Below, one piece after another: positions 17,947-29,107 of a stretch of 64,000 bases of DNA (position 1 is the stretch's first letter; the number at the start of each line of letters is the position of its first letter). Under the pieces are notes generated by a model. The model was not told the DNA's origin. It did no database searches and saw only the letters and a list, made by a program, of their open reading frames with translations. The position numbers and the translations under genes are program-made. The DNA comes from Bacillus sp. OK048. GTDB lineage: Bacteria > Bacillota > Bacilli > Bacillales > Cytobacillaceae. Where the stretch lies: positions 248,001 through 312,000 of the forward strand of contig NZ_FNHN01000004.1 of NCBI RefSeq assembly GCF_900103525.1, written 5' to 3'.

Positions 17947-19239
17947 ATGGCATTTAAAAAGTATTCATTAGTAGCAGGTTTACTATCCGCATCACTTCTT
18001 TTAGGCGCATGTTCTAGCGACAGTACATCTGGAGATAAAGAAAGCACCGGTGGGAAGAGCGATAAAGTAGTTATTGATATTTTCCAAGGAAAAGTTGAAA
18101 TCGCCGATCAATTTAAGGCGTTAACAGATGAGTATACAAAACAGCATCCGAATGTTACTTTTAACATTGAAACAGTCGGAGGCGGTGCGGATGGCGCTGC
18201 AGCTCTTAAAGCTAAATTTGCTTCCAATAAAGCTCCTGATATTTTTACAAATGACGGTGACCAGGCTGCTCAAGTATGGAAAGATAAATTTGAAGACCTA
18301 TCTGATCAGCCTTGGATTAAAGATGCCTTTGAAGGTACTTTAGACGGTATGACAATCGATGGAAGAGTATACGGAATGCCTTTGAATATGGAAGGTTATG
18401 GGTTTGCCTATAATAAAGAATTATTTAAAAAAGCAGGGATTACAGAACTTCCAAAAACATTTTCTGAATTAGAAGAAGCAGCGAAAAAGCTCGATGCGGC
18501 TGGCATTACACCATTCTCAATAGGATATGCTGAGTGGTGGGTATTAGCTAACCACGGGATGAATGTTCCCTTCGCATACCAAGAAGATCCAGATGCTTTT
18601 TTCAAAGGTTTAAATGAAGGCAAAGCTAAAATTGAAGGAAATAAAGAATTCGATAATTTCTTCAAGCTATTAGATTTAACAATGAAATACGGAAACAAAA
18701 ATCCTTTAACAACAGACTACAACACTCAAGTAACACTATTTGCTACAGGTAAAGCGGCAATGATTCAGCAAGGTAACTGGATACAGCCAATGCTTGATAA
18801 ATTAGATCCAAACTTAGAAGTTGGTTTCATTCCATTAGCCCTTAGCGATGATCCAGCGCAGTCCGATAAATTAATGATAGACGTACCAAGCAACTGGGTG
18901 ATTCACAATAAAGCACCTGAAGCAGACAAAGAAGCCGCTAAAGATTTCTTAAATTGGATGGTTACATCTGAAGAAGGTAAAACAGCATTAACAAAGGAAT
19001 TCAAATACATTCCTGCCTTTAAAACAATTGATGCAACTCCAGAAGATATTGGGGCTCTAGGTGCGGACCTTCTTAAATATTCTAAAGAAGGCAAAGCATA
19101 CCAATGGCAGTTCATGAAATATCCTGATGGAGCAGGCCAAGAATTTGGCGCAACTCTGCAGGCATATGTAGGCGGCCAAAAATCTAAAGAAGAAGCCATG
19201 AAAGCACTCGATGCAACATGGGCTAAATTCAAAAAGTAA
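17947..19239 (+). CDS. Sugar-binding lipoprotein of ABC transporter
   Basis: A 430-residue extracellular solute-binding protein anchored by lipid. The signal peptide ends in the lipobox 'LLLGAC' with Cys22 as lipidated residue, followed by a Ser/Gly/Asp linker. The rest has the family-1 binding-protein pattern ('KAKFASNKAPDIFTNDGDQ', 'AMIQQGNWIQPML'). AGGGGG precedes the ATG. It is the last gene of the importer operon and ends in a strong terminator. YesM-type kinases often respond to such sugar-loaded binding proteins. Confidence 0.93.
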   Translation: MAFKKYSLVAGLLSASLLLGACSSDSTSGDKESTGGKSDKVVIDIFQGKVEIADQFKALTDEYTKQHPNVTFNIETVGGGADGAAALKAKFASNKAPDIFTNDGDQAAQVWKDKFEDLSDQPWIKDAFEGTLDGMTIDGRVYGMPLNMEGYGFAYNKELFKKAGITELPKTFSELEEAAKKLDAAGITPFSIGYAEWWVLANHGMNVPFAYQEDPDAFFKGLNEGKAKIEGNKEFDNFFKLLDLTMKYGNKNPLTTDYNTQVTLFATGKAAMIQQGNWIQPMLDKLDPNLEVGFIPLALSDDPAQSDKLMIDVPSNWVIHNKAPEADKEAAKDFLNWMVTSEEGKTALTKEFKYIPAFKTIDATPEDIGALGADLLKYSKEGKAYQWQFMKYPDGAGQEFGATLQAYVGGQKSKEEAMKALDATWAKFKK

Positions 19240-19246
19240 GAATACT

Positions 19247-19283
19247 AAAAAGCACATCATTAAAACTTGATGTGCTTTTTTTT
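19247..19283 (+). terminator. Rho-independent terminator of the sugar ABC operon
   Basis: Stem AAAAAGCACATCA / TGATGTGCTTTTT, 13 bp, with a long T-run. Confidence 0.9.
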
Positions 19284-19370
19284 CAAGCTATCCGCAATTA
19301 AAATCATGCATCCGAAACTTAATTTAGCTATGCGCAACGAAATTCATCAAACTTTCAGGGAGGGATCTTT

Positions 19371-20126
19371 ATCTATTATCTAAATGGCAGTATTGCATTA
19401 ATTACAGGTGTAAGTCATGAAAATGGAATTGGAGCTGCTATTTGCAATAAACTAGCCTCAGTTGGTGCAGATATTTTCTTTACCCATTGGGGTTCAAATA
19501 CCGTTTGGGTTAAAAATTTCGAAGACAATATCCGGGAACATGGTGTTCGTTGTGCAAACTATGAAGTTGATTTGGCTGACCCCAACGCACCATTTAATTT
19601 GATGGATGCCGTGACTGCCGAATTGGGTACTCCTGCCATTCTTATTAATAATGCAGCACATTCCACAAGAGATGGATATTTGAATTTAGCTGCAAAAACA
19701 CTTGATGACCATTATGCAGTAAATATGAGAGCTACTTTCCTGCTATCTGTAGAATTTGCACGTCGGTTTAGAAAATCTAAAAATACAAATGGCCGAATAA
19801 TTAACCTTACATCCGGGCAAGGGCTTGGACCAATGCCTGGTGAATTAGCTTATGCGGCAACGAAGGGGGCTATTTCTGCCTTTACCCTTTCCATATCCGC
19901 AGAGCTTGCACCACTTGGAATTACAGTTAATGCCGTTAATCCTGGTCCTACGGACACGGGATGGATGAACGAAGAAATTAGACAAGAATTGCTGCCTAAA
20001 TTTCCATTAGGGCGTATTGGAATTCCAGACGATGCAGCTCGCCTCGTTGCATTCCTTGTCAGCGAAGAGGCACAGTGGATTACAGGGCAGATATTGAATT
20101 CAGAAGGTGGCTTTCTAAGAAGCTAA
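19371..20126 (+). CDS. SDR-family oxidoreductase with non-standard start (ATC)
   Basis: A 251-residue short-chain dehydrogenase: cofactor motif 'TGVSHENGIG' (about 14-23), 'LINNAAHS', catalytic Ser in 'NLTSGQG', Tyr and Lys in 'YAATKGA', and 'NPGPTDTGWM'. The first ATG/GTG/TTG in frame (19572) would remove the whole nucleotide-binding motif. The frame is open upstream to 19371, where a perfect AGGGAGGG lies 6 nt before ATC. So either ATC is used as a rare start or an original ATG has mutated and the gene is now poorly expressed. Substrate unknown. Confidence 0.75.
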   Translation: MYYLNGSIALITGVSHENGIGAAICNKLASVGADIFFTHWGSNTVWVKNFEDNIREHGVRCANYEVDLADPNAPFNLMDAVTAELGTPAILINNAAHSTRDGYLNLAAKTLDDHYAVNMRATFLLSVEFARRFRKSKNTNGRIINLTSGQGLGPMPGELAYAATKGAISAFTLSISAELAPLGITVNAVNPGPTDTGWMNEEIRQELLPKFPLGRIGIPDDAARLVAFLVSEEAQWITGQILNSEGGFLRS

Positions 20127-20165
20127 AGGATTTTTTATTCACCAAAAAAGGGTGCTTAATTTTTG

Positions 20166-20329
20166 GAAGGTACTTAAAACCTGTACAAGATCTGATGAGA
20201 TCCCGATAATTGCTAAAAGAAGAGAGAGTGGTCACTCATAGGCTAGATGAGTAATCAAAGACTGGTAACCAAAAAGGTAGAAAACTAGAATTGTTTAAGA
20301 TTTCTGGTGTTGAACTTTTAAGTACCCTC
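20166..20329. mobile_element. MITE-like element, 164 bp
   Basis: Terminal inverted repeats GARGGTACTTAAAA (14 bp, one mismatch) bound 164 bp of non-coding DNA. They are flanked by a perfect 9-bp direct repeat TAATTTTTG (20157-20165 and 20330-20338), as expected for a target-site duplication. No coding sequence inside. This is the structure of a non-autonomous miniature transposable element; the mobilising transposase family is unknown. Confidence 0.65.
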
Positions 20330-20357
20330 TAATTTTTGTGGATACCCTTTTGATCCT

Positions 20358-20750
20358 TTATTCTCTATCGGGGCTATTCACCATAATACCAGCAACTTGG
20401 GTTAAACGATCATAAAACGCAAGTCCAGCAGGTTGATCATAAAGCCCTATTTCTTGAAAGGCTTCTTTCATGCAACGAAGCCAGCACTGTGCTCTTCTTG
20501 GTGTGACTTCAAAAGGAAGATGACGATGTCTCATCGCCGGCGGTCCAAACTCCTGGCTGTATAGAGCAGGACCGCCTAAGAATTGTGGAAGAAACATCCG
20601 TTGCTTCCTCATAATTTCCTCCATATCCCCTTCGAATAATGGTCTCAATTCAGGATCTGCATATACCCGTGGGTAAAAAGCAGCTACAAGCTTATCAATC
20701 GTTTCCTGCCCGCCAATTTCACTATAAAGTGATTTAAAATTATATTCCAT
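20358..20750 (-). CDS. Truncated hemoglobin, group II (YjbI-like)
   Basis: A 130-residue heme protein. Group II truncated hemoglobin features: Tyr in helix B ('AFYPRVYAD'), proximal His in 'MRHRHLPF', Trp at G8 ('CWLRCMKEAF') and 'QFLGGPALYSQE', all as in Bacillus YjbI. Such proteins bind O2 or NO and protect against oxidative/nitrosative stress (family knowledge). I chose the ATG at 20750 with AAGGGG 7 nt upstream rather than the GTG two codons earlier. In B. subtilis yjbI neighbours yjbH; that partner is not here. Confidence 0.9.
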   Translation of the reverse strand: MEYNFKSLYSEIGGQETIDKLVAAFYPRVYADPELRPLFEGDMEEIMRKQRMFLPQFLGGPALYSQEFGPPAMRHRHLPFEVTPRRAQCWLRCMKEAFQEIGLYDQPAGLAFYDRLTQVAGIMVNSPDRE

Positions 20751-20849
20751 ACCCACACCCCTTTACTTCATTGCCTTCTTTAGATTATAAAGATAAGCGT
20801 GATGGTAATTCGTGATTTATATCACACTTTTCAAAAGAAATACCCTAAT

Positions 20850-21236
20850 TCAAGTTGGTGCAACTAGTTCTACTTTGATACGGTCTGGATCTTCAAAAAA
20901 TGCAGCGTAATAATCATTTCCTCCGGCATATGGGTGCTTGTCTTGGTATAGGATAGGAATTCCTTTTTCTTTTAGTATCAAGGTAATTTCATCGACATGT
21001 TCCTTTGACTTTGCATGGAATGCAAGATGATTAAGCCCTACTCTGCAGCGGTGGTAAGCTATATCCATGAACCTCTCTTCGGTTTGAACAAATACTATAT
21101 AGGCTTCCCCAAACTTCCAGCTAATACCGTGATCCCACTTCTGATATTGCATATAACCTAATTCCTTTAGAAACCATCCCCAGAATTCGATGGTTTTACT
21201 AAGATTTGAAACATAAATTTCAATGTGATGTAGCAT
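20850..21236 (-). CDS. VOC-family (glyoxalase/dioxygenase-like) protein
   Basis: A 128-residue vicinal-oxygen-chelate protein: N-terminal 'LHHIEIYVSNLSKTIEFWGW', central 'GLNHLAFHAKSKEHVDEI', C-terminal 'YYAAFFEDPDRIKVELV'. Two beta-alpha-beta-beta-beta modules with metal ligands His3 or 4, His in 'NHLAF' and Glu in 'KVELV' are visible. The family includes glyoxalases, dioxygenases and resistance proteins; the substrate is not predictable. Start at 21236 is set by AAAGGGGAG upstream. Confidence 0.85.
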   Translation of the reverse strand: MLHHIEIYVSNLSKTIEFWGWFLKELGYMQYQKWDHGISWKFGEAYIVFVQTEERFMDIAYHRCRVGLNHLAFHAKSKEHVDEITLILKEKGIPILYQDKHPYAGGNDYYAAFFEDPDRIKVELVAPT

Positions 21237-21255
21237 ACTTTGACTCCCCTTTAGT

Positions 21256-21289
21256 AAAAACACCGGCAGCCAATGGCTAACCGGTGCTT
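21256..21289 (-). terminator. Terminator of the beta-glucoside operon
   Basis: CACCGG/CCGGTG stem with an inner AGCCA/TGGCT pair and five T on the minus strand, between the last GH1 gene and the VOC gene. Confidence 0.75.
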
Positions 21290-21299
21290 TTACTATATC

Positions 21300-22754
<1,455 letters not shown>

Positions 22755-22763
22755 TTATAATAA

Positions 22764-22790
22764 ATCAGTGAGGAAAAATTCCTCACTGAT
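22764..22790 (-). other. Intercistronic hairpin between the two GH1 genes
   Basis: Twelve-base perfect stem ATCAGTGAGGAA / TTCCTCACTGAT with a 3-base loop and no T-run after it, so more likely an mRNA-stabilising or processing hairpin than a terminator. Confidence 0.65.
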
Positions 22791-22802
22791 CAATAATTTT
22801 TC

Positions 22803-24248
<1,446 letters not shown>

Positions 24249-24265
24249 CTAGATATTTGATAAGC

Positions 24266-24296
24266 CTGGCATTCGTCTTCTAAAGGCGAATGCCAG
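24266..24296 (-). other. Intercistronic hairpin between PTS and GH1 genes
   Basis: Ten-base stem CTGGCATTCG / CGAATGCCAG with an 11-base loop in the gap between the permease stop and the GH1 start; no T-run. Likely an mRNA processing or stability element. Confidence 0.6.
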
Positions 24297-24321
24297 ATTT
24301 ACTTTTAGCGGAAAATAAATC

Positions 24322-26232
24322 TTATTTAATCTTTAATTCCAATAATGCGTCCTGAGACTTAACCACTGATACACTTGTTGGTGCAATCTCATAATTATCA
24401 GTGTTTGTTACCACTACAGGAGTTGTTAATGAGTAACCAGCCTCTTTAATTGCATTAATATCAAATTCAATTAATAGTTGTCCTTTTTCCACACTACTTC
24501 CTTGTGCAGTATGAGCAGTGAAATATTTACCTTCCAATTGAACAGTATCCAAACCAATGTGAACTAATATTTCTGCTCCATCATCGGATGTAATACCAAT
24601 CGCATGATTAGTTGGGAATAATACTGAAACCGCTCCTGAAACAGGTGCATATAATTTTCCTTCTGTCGGTTCAATTGCAACACCTTTTCCTAGTGCTCCA
24701 GAAGCAAACGCTGCATCTTCAATAGTCGCTAATTTTTTTACTTCCCCATTTAACGGGCTGACGATTGTTTCAACTTTTAAGTTTTGTTTCGTTGAAGATT
24801 GTTTTATTTCAGATATGTCTTCTTGATTTTTGTTAATTCCACCGAAGAAGTAAGTCAATACAAAAGCTAGAACTGACCCAACTACAACAGCAATAATTGA
24901 ACCGAAGAATGCTGTATTTAATCCTTCTTCAGGATGAATAAAGCTTGGCCACTGGAATACTCCAAGACCTGCCATTGTATAACCTTTCGTACCGAATATC
25001 CCTAGTAATGCACCACCGATTGCTGATGAAATAAGTGTGAAAATAAATGGTTTCTTTAATGGTAAGGCGATTCCGTACATACCAGGCTCAGTTACACCAA
25101 AGATAGCTGAAATAAATGCTGGTGCACTAAGTGATTTCATTTTTGTACTCTTTGTTTTAATCCAAATAGCTAGAATAGAAGCAGCTAATGCAAATGAATG
25201 AACAAAAATTAAAGCTAATATTGGGTCAAAACCACCAACTGCAAAGTTATTAATTGCAACTGGAACAAGTCCCCAATGTAATCCAAACATTACAAACACT
25301 AACCAGAATCCACCTAGGAATGCCCCCGCAATGACAGGACTTAAATCATATACCCAAACAGTTGCTTGACCTAATAACTGACTTGCCCAAGTTGCAATTG
25401 GACCAATAATAATAAATGTTAAAGGAACGATAATTAGCATTGTTAACATTGGAACGAAGAATGTTTTTATGACATCTGGTATAACTTTGGATAAACCTTT
25501 TTCTAATTTCGCAGCAAAATACGCAGCAACAATAATAGGAATAACAGACATGGCATATGTCATTAGAATCACAGGAATACCAAAGAACTCAATGTACACA
25601 GGAGATTCAAACATTGTTCCCTTAAATAAGGTGTATAGTGGTTCATATGTTCCTGGAATCCCTCCAAGCGCAGGATAAACTAGAGCCATAGCTATAACTA
25701 CACCTAAGAATGGAGTTCCACCAAACTTCTTCATAGCCGTATAACCTAATAGAATCGGTAAGAAGTAGAATAGGCCGTCTCCAATTGCATTTAAAATTTG
25801 ATACGTTCCACCTTGTTGATCAAGCCATTTTATTGCAACAAACAAAGCAGTAAATCCTTTAAGCATACCAGCTGCTACTAATACTCCTAGTATTGGAGTA
25901 AAGATACCGGAAATCATATCTATAAAGCGGTTTAATAAATTCCCTTTTTTACTGTTATCTTCAGCATCAACTGGGCTTGAAGACTGGAATCCACCTTCTG
26001 CTGCAACAGCTTTATAAACATCTGGGACATGGTTCCCGATAACTACTTGATATTGACCGCCACTTTTCATTACGGTGACGACGCCATCCATATTTTTTAA
26101 TACATCTGTATTCGCCTTGCCTTCATCCTTTAACTTAAACCGCAGACGAGTAATACAATGAACAACACTGTTAACATTTTCTTTACCGCCGACATTTTCA
26201 ATAATGTCTTTCGCCAATTGTTCGTATTTCAT
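24322..26232 (-). CDS. PTS beta-glucoside-specific transporter IIBCA
   Basis: A 636-residue membrane permease that imports and phosphorylates beta-glucosides. Domain order is IIB (phospho-Cys26 in 'VVHCITRLRF'), IIC with about ten membrane segments (about 100-450) and IIA with phospho-His558 in 'ILVHIGLDTV'. This is the BglP/BglF architecture. It follows a long leader containing two antitermination modules and a short open frame, and precedes two GH1 phospho-glucosidase genes. The leader and the linked LicT-type gene show substrate-induced antitermination. Confidence 0.94.
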   Translation of the reverse strand: MKYEQLAKDIIENVGGKENVNSVVHCITRLRFKLKDEGKANTDVLKNMDGVVTVMKSGGQYQVVIGNHVPDVYKAVAAEGGFQSSSPVDAEDNSKKGNLLNRFIDMISGIFTPILGVLVAAGMLKGFTALFVAIKWLDQQGGTYQILNAIGDGLFYFLPILLGYTAMKKFGGTPFLGVVIAMALVYPALGGIPGTYEPLYTLFKGTMFESPVYIEFFGIPVILMTYAMSVIPIIVAAYFAAKLEKGLSKVIPDVIKTFFVPMLTMLIIVPLTFIIIGPIATWASQLLGQATVWVYDLSPVIAGAFLGGFWLVFVMFGLHWGLVPVAINNFAVGGFDPILALIFVHSFALAASILAIWIKTKSTKMKSLSAPAFISAIFGVTEPGMYGIALPLKKPFIFTLISSAIGGALLGIFGTKGYTMAGLGVFQWPSFIHPEEGLNTAFFGSIIAVVVGSVLAFVLTYFFGGINKNQEDISEIKQSSTKQNLKVETIVSPLNGEVKKLATIEDAAFASGALGKGVAIEPTEGKLYAPVSGAVSVLFPTNHAIGITSDDGAEILVHIGLDTVQLEGKYFTAHTAQGSSVEKGQLLIEFDINAIKEAGYSLTTPVVVTNTDNYEIAPTSVSVVKSQDALLELKIK

Positions 26233-26270
26233 TTATTGACCCTTCTTTCTTTTAAAGTTTTTTATCAAAT

Positions 26271-26351
26271 AAAAAACCTGAACCGATCTCAAACACACAG
26301 CAATAGCGTGTTGAAAGTCAATTCAGGTTATGCCCAGTAAGGTAACATTCC
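26271..26351 (-). promoter_or_regulatory. RAT antiterminator/terminator module nearest the PTS gene
   Basis: The minus strand carries a RAT-like sequence (26326-26351, 'TGTTACCTTACTGGGCATAACC') overlapping the left arm of a terminator whose AACCTGAA / TTCAGGTT arms lie at 26323-26330 and 26275-26282, followed by a T-rich stretch. The RAT is less canonical than the other two. It is the second of two modules in series before the permease start. Confidence 0.7.
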
Positions 26352-26386
26352 TTCACATTACTATTAAATTGATGAATATCGATCAA
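26318..26386 (-). CDS. Leader peptide between the two RAT modules (22 aa)
   Basis: A very strong AGGAGGTGG (26391-26399) lies 7 nt from a TTG that opens a 22-codon frame, ending at TGA (26318-26320). The peptide begins 'MIDIHQFNSNVKECY' and has no known relative. The frame runs straight through the second RAT. Ribosomes translating it would cover that RAT and leave the terminator arms free or blocked depending on where they stall. I infer a translation-coupled attenuator; chance is possible, but the ribosome binding site is unusually good. Confidence 0.5.
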   Translation of the reverse strand: MIDIHQFNSNVKECYLTGHNLN

Positions 26387-26404
26387 AGATCCACCTCCTA
26401 AAAA

Positions 26405-26479
26405 ACAAAAAACCTAAATTGCACATCATAAGAAATGAAGGTGCAATTTAGGTTTTGCCTGCAAAATCAGTAACAATCC
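26405..26479 (-). promoter_or_regulatory. RAT antiterminator/terminator module, first upstream of PTS
   Basis: Canonical LicT/BglG target on the minus strand (26451-26479: GGATTGTTACTG...GCAGGCAAAACC), overlapping the 14-bp terminator stem AACCTAAATTGCAC / GTGCAATTTAGGTT and a T-run. LicT binding to the RAT prevents the terminator, giving substrate-dependent read-through into the PTS gene. Confidence 0.88.
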
Positions 26480-26559
26480 TAATGGAAATTTAATTATTAA
26501 GTTTATATTAATAGTTTAGCATACGCTTTCATAAAGTGTCAACGTTTTCACTATGGAAT

Positions 26560-27408
26560 TTATTTCATCTTATGGCGATTTGTTACGCGATGAATATGTA
26601 CGGTTAAATAAATTTCTTCATCCTTGGTTAGACTCCAATTAAATTGATGCTCCAAATAATTAGCAATCTTTTCAGTACAAGTATTTGCCTCTGGATATTT
26701 TAGTTTAATCTGCTCGGAAAAGAATTCATCCACCGTTTCTACCAATTTCTCTTTACGGGCAAAACGGATGGCAAAAAAGCGAAGATGTGTTAAAAACCGT
26801 TCATAATTAATGGATTTCTCGTCCAATTCCATTTTGAAATGGTATTTTACAATGTTCAGGATCGTATTGACCATCTCGGTAATTTGCACGGCCGCTGCCA
26901 TATTCTCACCTGATAATTGACTATTGACTAAATGCAGTGCAATGGATGCTGCTTCATCCTCCCCTAGTGCAATAGCTGTTTCTTTTTCAATAATTTCGAG
27001 GGCCATTAAGGCAATTTGAAACTCCTGCTTATAGTATTTACGAATTTCCCAGAGCATTGGATTTTTCAAATGAATTCCTTGGTTATGCCTGCTTATCGCA
27101 AAGCTGATGTGATCGGTTAGCGCAACATATAAATATTCATCCAATTTGTAAGGAAGATGGGACTGCGCATATTCCAAAATTTTCGCAGAAATGTTTAAGT
27201 ATTTCTCTGAGGTATCACGCAATAACTTTGCCAGTTTTTCAGACATTCCATGGGTCTCCAAAACGAATGTCTTCTCAATATTAGAAGGATCGATGGTCCC
27301 TCCTACTTTTTTCTGAAAAGCCAATCCCCTCCCCATCACGACAATTTCCTGATTCAATTCATTATGCGATACAATTACATTATTGTTTAAAATTTTCAGT
27401 ATTTCCAT
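26560..27408 (-). CDS. licT: LicT/BglG-family antiterminator
   Basis: A 282-residue RNA-binding antiterminator. Co-antiterminator domain about 1-55 ('KILNNNVIVSHNELNQEIVV', 'GRGLAFQKK'), PRD1 about 65-170 ('LTDHISFAISRH') and PRD2 about 172-280 ('IYLTVHIHRV') with the phosphorylatable His residues. PTS phosphorylation of the PRDs sets activity. I prefer the ATG at 27408, with AGGGCGAG at good spacing, over GTG two codons upstream. Its own leader has a RAT/terminator, so it is autoregulated, and it controls the permease operon downstream. Confidence 0.9.
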   Translation of the reverse strand: MEILKILNNNVIVSHNELNQEIVVMGRGLAFQKKVGGTIDPSNIEKTFVLETHGMSEKLAKLLRDTSEKYLNISAKILEYAQSHLPYKLDEYLYVALTDHISFAISRHNQGIHLKNPMLWEIRKYYKQEFQIALMALEIIEKETAIALGEDEAASIALHLVNSQLSGENMAAAVQITEMVNTILNIVKYHFKMELDEKSINYERFLTHLRFFAIRFARKEKLVETVDEFFSEQIKLKYPEANTCTEKIANYLEHQFNWSLTKDEEIYLTVHIHRVTNRHKMK

Positions 27409-27454
27409 TTCCACTCGCCCTTGATTGAATTATTTTGTAAACCAACCTTAAACA

Positions 27455-27538
27455 TAAAAAACCTAAATTTGCCAGTAGAATACCATTAAAGATATTCTAT
27501 CACAAATTTAGGTTTTGCCTGCCGAACAGTAACAACCC
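27455..27538 (-). promoter_or_regulatory. RAT antiterminator/terminator upstream of licT
   Basis: The minus strand has GGTTGTTACTG...GGCAGGCAAAACC (27511-27538) overlapping terminator arms AACCTAAATTTG / CAAATTTAGGTT (27460-27471 and 27503-27514), then a T-run. Positive autoregulation of the antiterminator. Confidence 0.88.
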
Positions 27539-27645
27539 ATTTATTATAAAACTAGTTACTATTATTTTTACTATTACATAATATACTTGTCAATAGGTGA
27601 GTTATGACCTAGGGTAATAGGATTGGAATAAATATGGAGACTCTT

Positions 27646-28197
27646 CTATAGATCCTCTGAAATTTTAGATTTCTTCCCCTTACCAATTTGCTTCCACGCC
27701 AAGACGACAGCTAGCGTTACAATCGTGCCAACAATCGCTTCAGGGATTCCACTTGTGATGGCAACCGTCCATGCCACTCCAGCTGCCATATAGCCTCTCA
27801 CGACGGCCATAGTTAAAACAAGTACGGTATTGGTCAAGGTCCCTAAAAATGCAGCCGTACCAATAGCAACATATTCACTTTTTTTGCGAAGTCCAACATA
27901 GACAAGCCAGGCAATAACCCCAATAAAAAGACGTGGCAGAATGGCCACTAACGGATCTTTAAATAGGGGGACCGTTGCATTTAAGAAAGACGAAACACCA
28001 AAGATGAGTCCAACAATTGCCCCAACAACTGGTCCCTGCATAATCCCCCCAATAATTGCAGGAATATGCATGATGGTTGCATTTCCAGCTGCTGTTGGTA
28101 CAGGAATATATCCGATTCGGGTTACTCCTAAAAGAATGGCAATCGCCCCAAGGACACCAGCAATAACAATATTTCTAACCGTTAAGGAACCCTTCAT
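27646..28197 (-). CDS. ECF transporter S component
   Basis: A 183-residue membrane protein with six helices and the S-component pattern: N-terminal 'RNIVIAGVLGAIAILLGV' and 'ATIMHIPAIIGGIMQGPVVG'. S components bind the vitamin or cofactor precursor and dock on the shared EcfT-A-A' engine. The substrate is not determinable. It is the last gene of an operon with its own EcfA1, EcfA2 and EcfT, so this is a dedicated (or locally supplied) full module. AAAAGGGGAG supports the start. Confidence 0.88.
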   Translation of the reverse strand: MKGSLTVRNIVIAGVLGAIAILLGVTRIGYIPVPTAAGNATIMHIPAIIGGIMQGPVVGAIVGLIFGVSSFLNATVPLFKDPLVAILPRLFIGVIAWLVYVGLRKKSEYVAIGTAAFLGTLTNTVLVLTMAVVRGYMAAGVAWTVAITSGIPEAIVGTIVTLAVVLAWKQIGKGKKSKISEDL

Positions 28198-28264
28198 TAA
28201 ATTTCTCCCCTTTTACTATTTCTAATAGGCTATTTTCTTGAACTTTGTTACTCCTTGTAGCCTT

Positions 28265-29107
28265 CTAATATGGAAACGGATAAAAAAGTAATAGAATTGA
28301 TACGATCAACCCAATCACTAAAACGATATAATCCCGTCCGAGCGCTTTGTAAACAGAATAGGCACTTCTTTCATTCCCCGGTGTATAGCAGCGCGATTCC
28401 ATGGCTAAGATAAGATCCTCTGCCCTTGATAATGCGATTGTAAATAAAGGAATAATAATGGGAAACATATCCTTTGTCCTCTGAATGATTCTCCACCATT
28501 CCCCTGAACCGAAGTCAGCCCCTCTTGAGGCTTGCGCCTTCATCATTTTTTCCATCTCAATCGCAAAGGTTGGCACAAAACGAATCGCAATCGTAATAAT
28601 TAATGATAGTTCATGGACAGGAAATCTCACTTTCTTCAATGGGCTTAAGAGACTTTGGATGGCATGGGTTAATTCAGTTGTTGAAGTTGATAAAGTTAGA
28701 ACACTGCTTAATAAAATGATTTCTACAAAACGCACAGCTGACACAATCACTAATCGAATACTTTCACTCGTGATCAAGATGAACCCAAACTTAAAGAATA
28801 CAGTCCCGCCCGAAAAGACATTACCTTGAAAGATAAGTTGTAGCACACCTAAAATAATGATAAAGGGAATAGCCGGCTTGATGCCAGATAACCCATAACT
28901 GATTGGTATTTTGGATGCCCAGAATAAATAGATAGATAATAGCAGACCGAAAGCATTTCCTAAATAACTAGTGTTAAGTGCTATCGCTATAACCAGAATC
29001 GTGAACAGTAACAGCTTTATTCTCGGGTCTAGCCGATGAATAAAAGAAGCAGTCGGCACGTATTGACCAATCGTAATATTTCGTGATAAATCAAATTCAC
29101 TAGCCAT
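28265..29107 (-). CDS. ecfT: ECF transporter transmembrane component T
   Basis: A 280-residue CbiQ/EcfT-type membrane protein: helices in the N-terminal half, then a cytoplasmic coupling region with the characteristic Ala-Arg-Gly motif ('KAQASRGADFGS') and 'AMESRCYTPG'. It couples the S component to the two ATPases. I set the start at 29107 (GGAGAGGTGGAG upstream); it overlaps the ecfA2 stop by 8 bases, so it is translationally coupled. Confidence 0.9.
   Translation of the reverse strand: MASEFDLSRNITIGQYVPTASFIHRLDPRIKLLLFTILVIAIALNTSYLGNAFGLLLSIYLFWASKIPISYGLSGIKPAIPFIIILGVLQLIFQGNVFSGGTVFFKFGFILITSESIRLVIVSAVRFVEIILLSSVLTLSTSTTELTHAIQSLLSPLKKVRFPVHELSLIITIAIRFVPTFAIEMEKMMKAQASRGADFGSGEWWRIIQRTKDMFPIIIPLFTIALSRAEDLILAMESRCYTPGNERSAYSVYKALGRDYIVLVIGLIVSILLLFYPFPY

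Noticed and set aside
20186..20205. CTGATGAG core resembling a hammerhead ribozyme inside the MITE-like element
   Set aside because: The matching GAAA and three-stem layout with a cleavage triplet could not be built; the motif is short enough to occur by chance.
26318..26351. Treating the second RAT module as a chance hairpin
   Set aside because: TGTTAC, GGGCATAACC and paired terminator arms occur together in the right order, so it was kept as a RAT with lower confidence.
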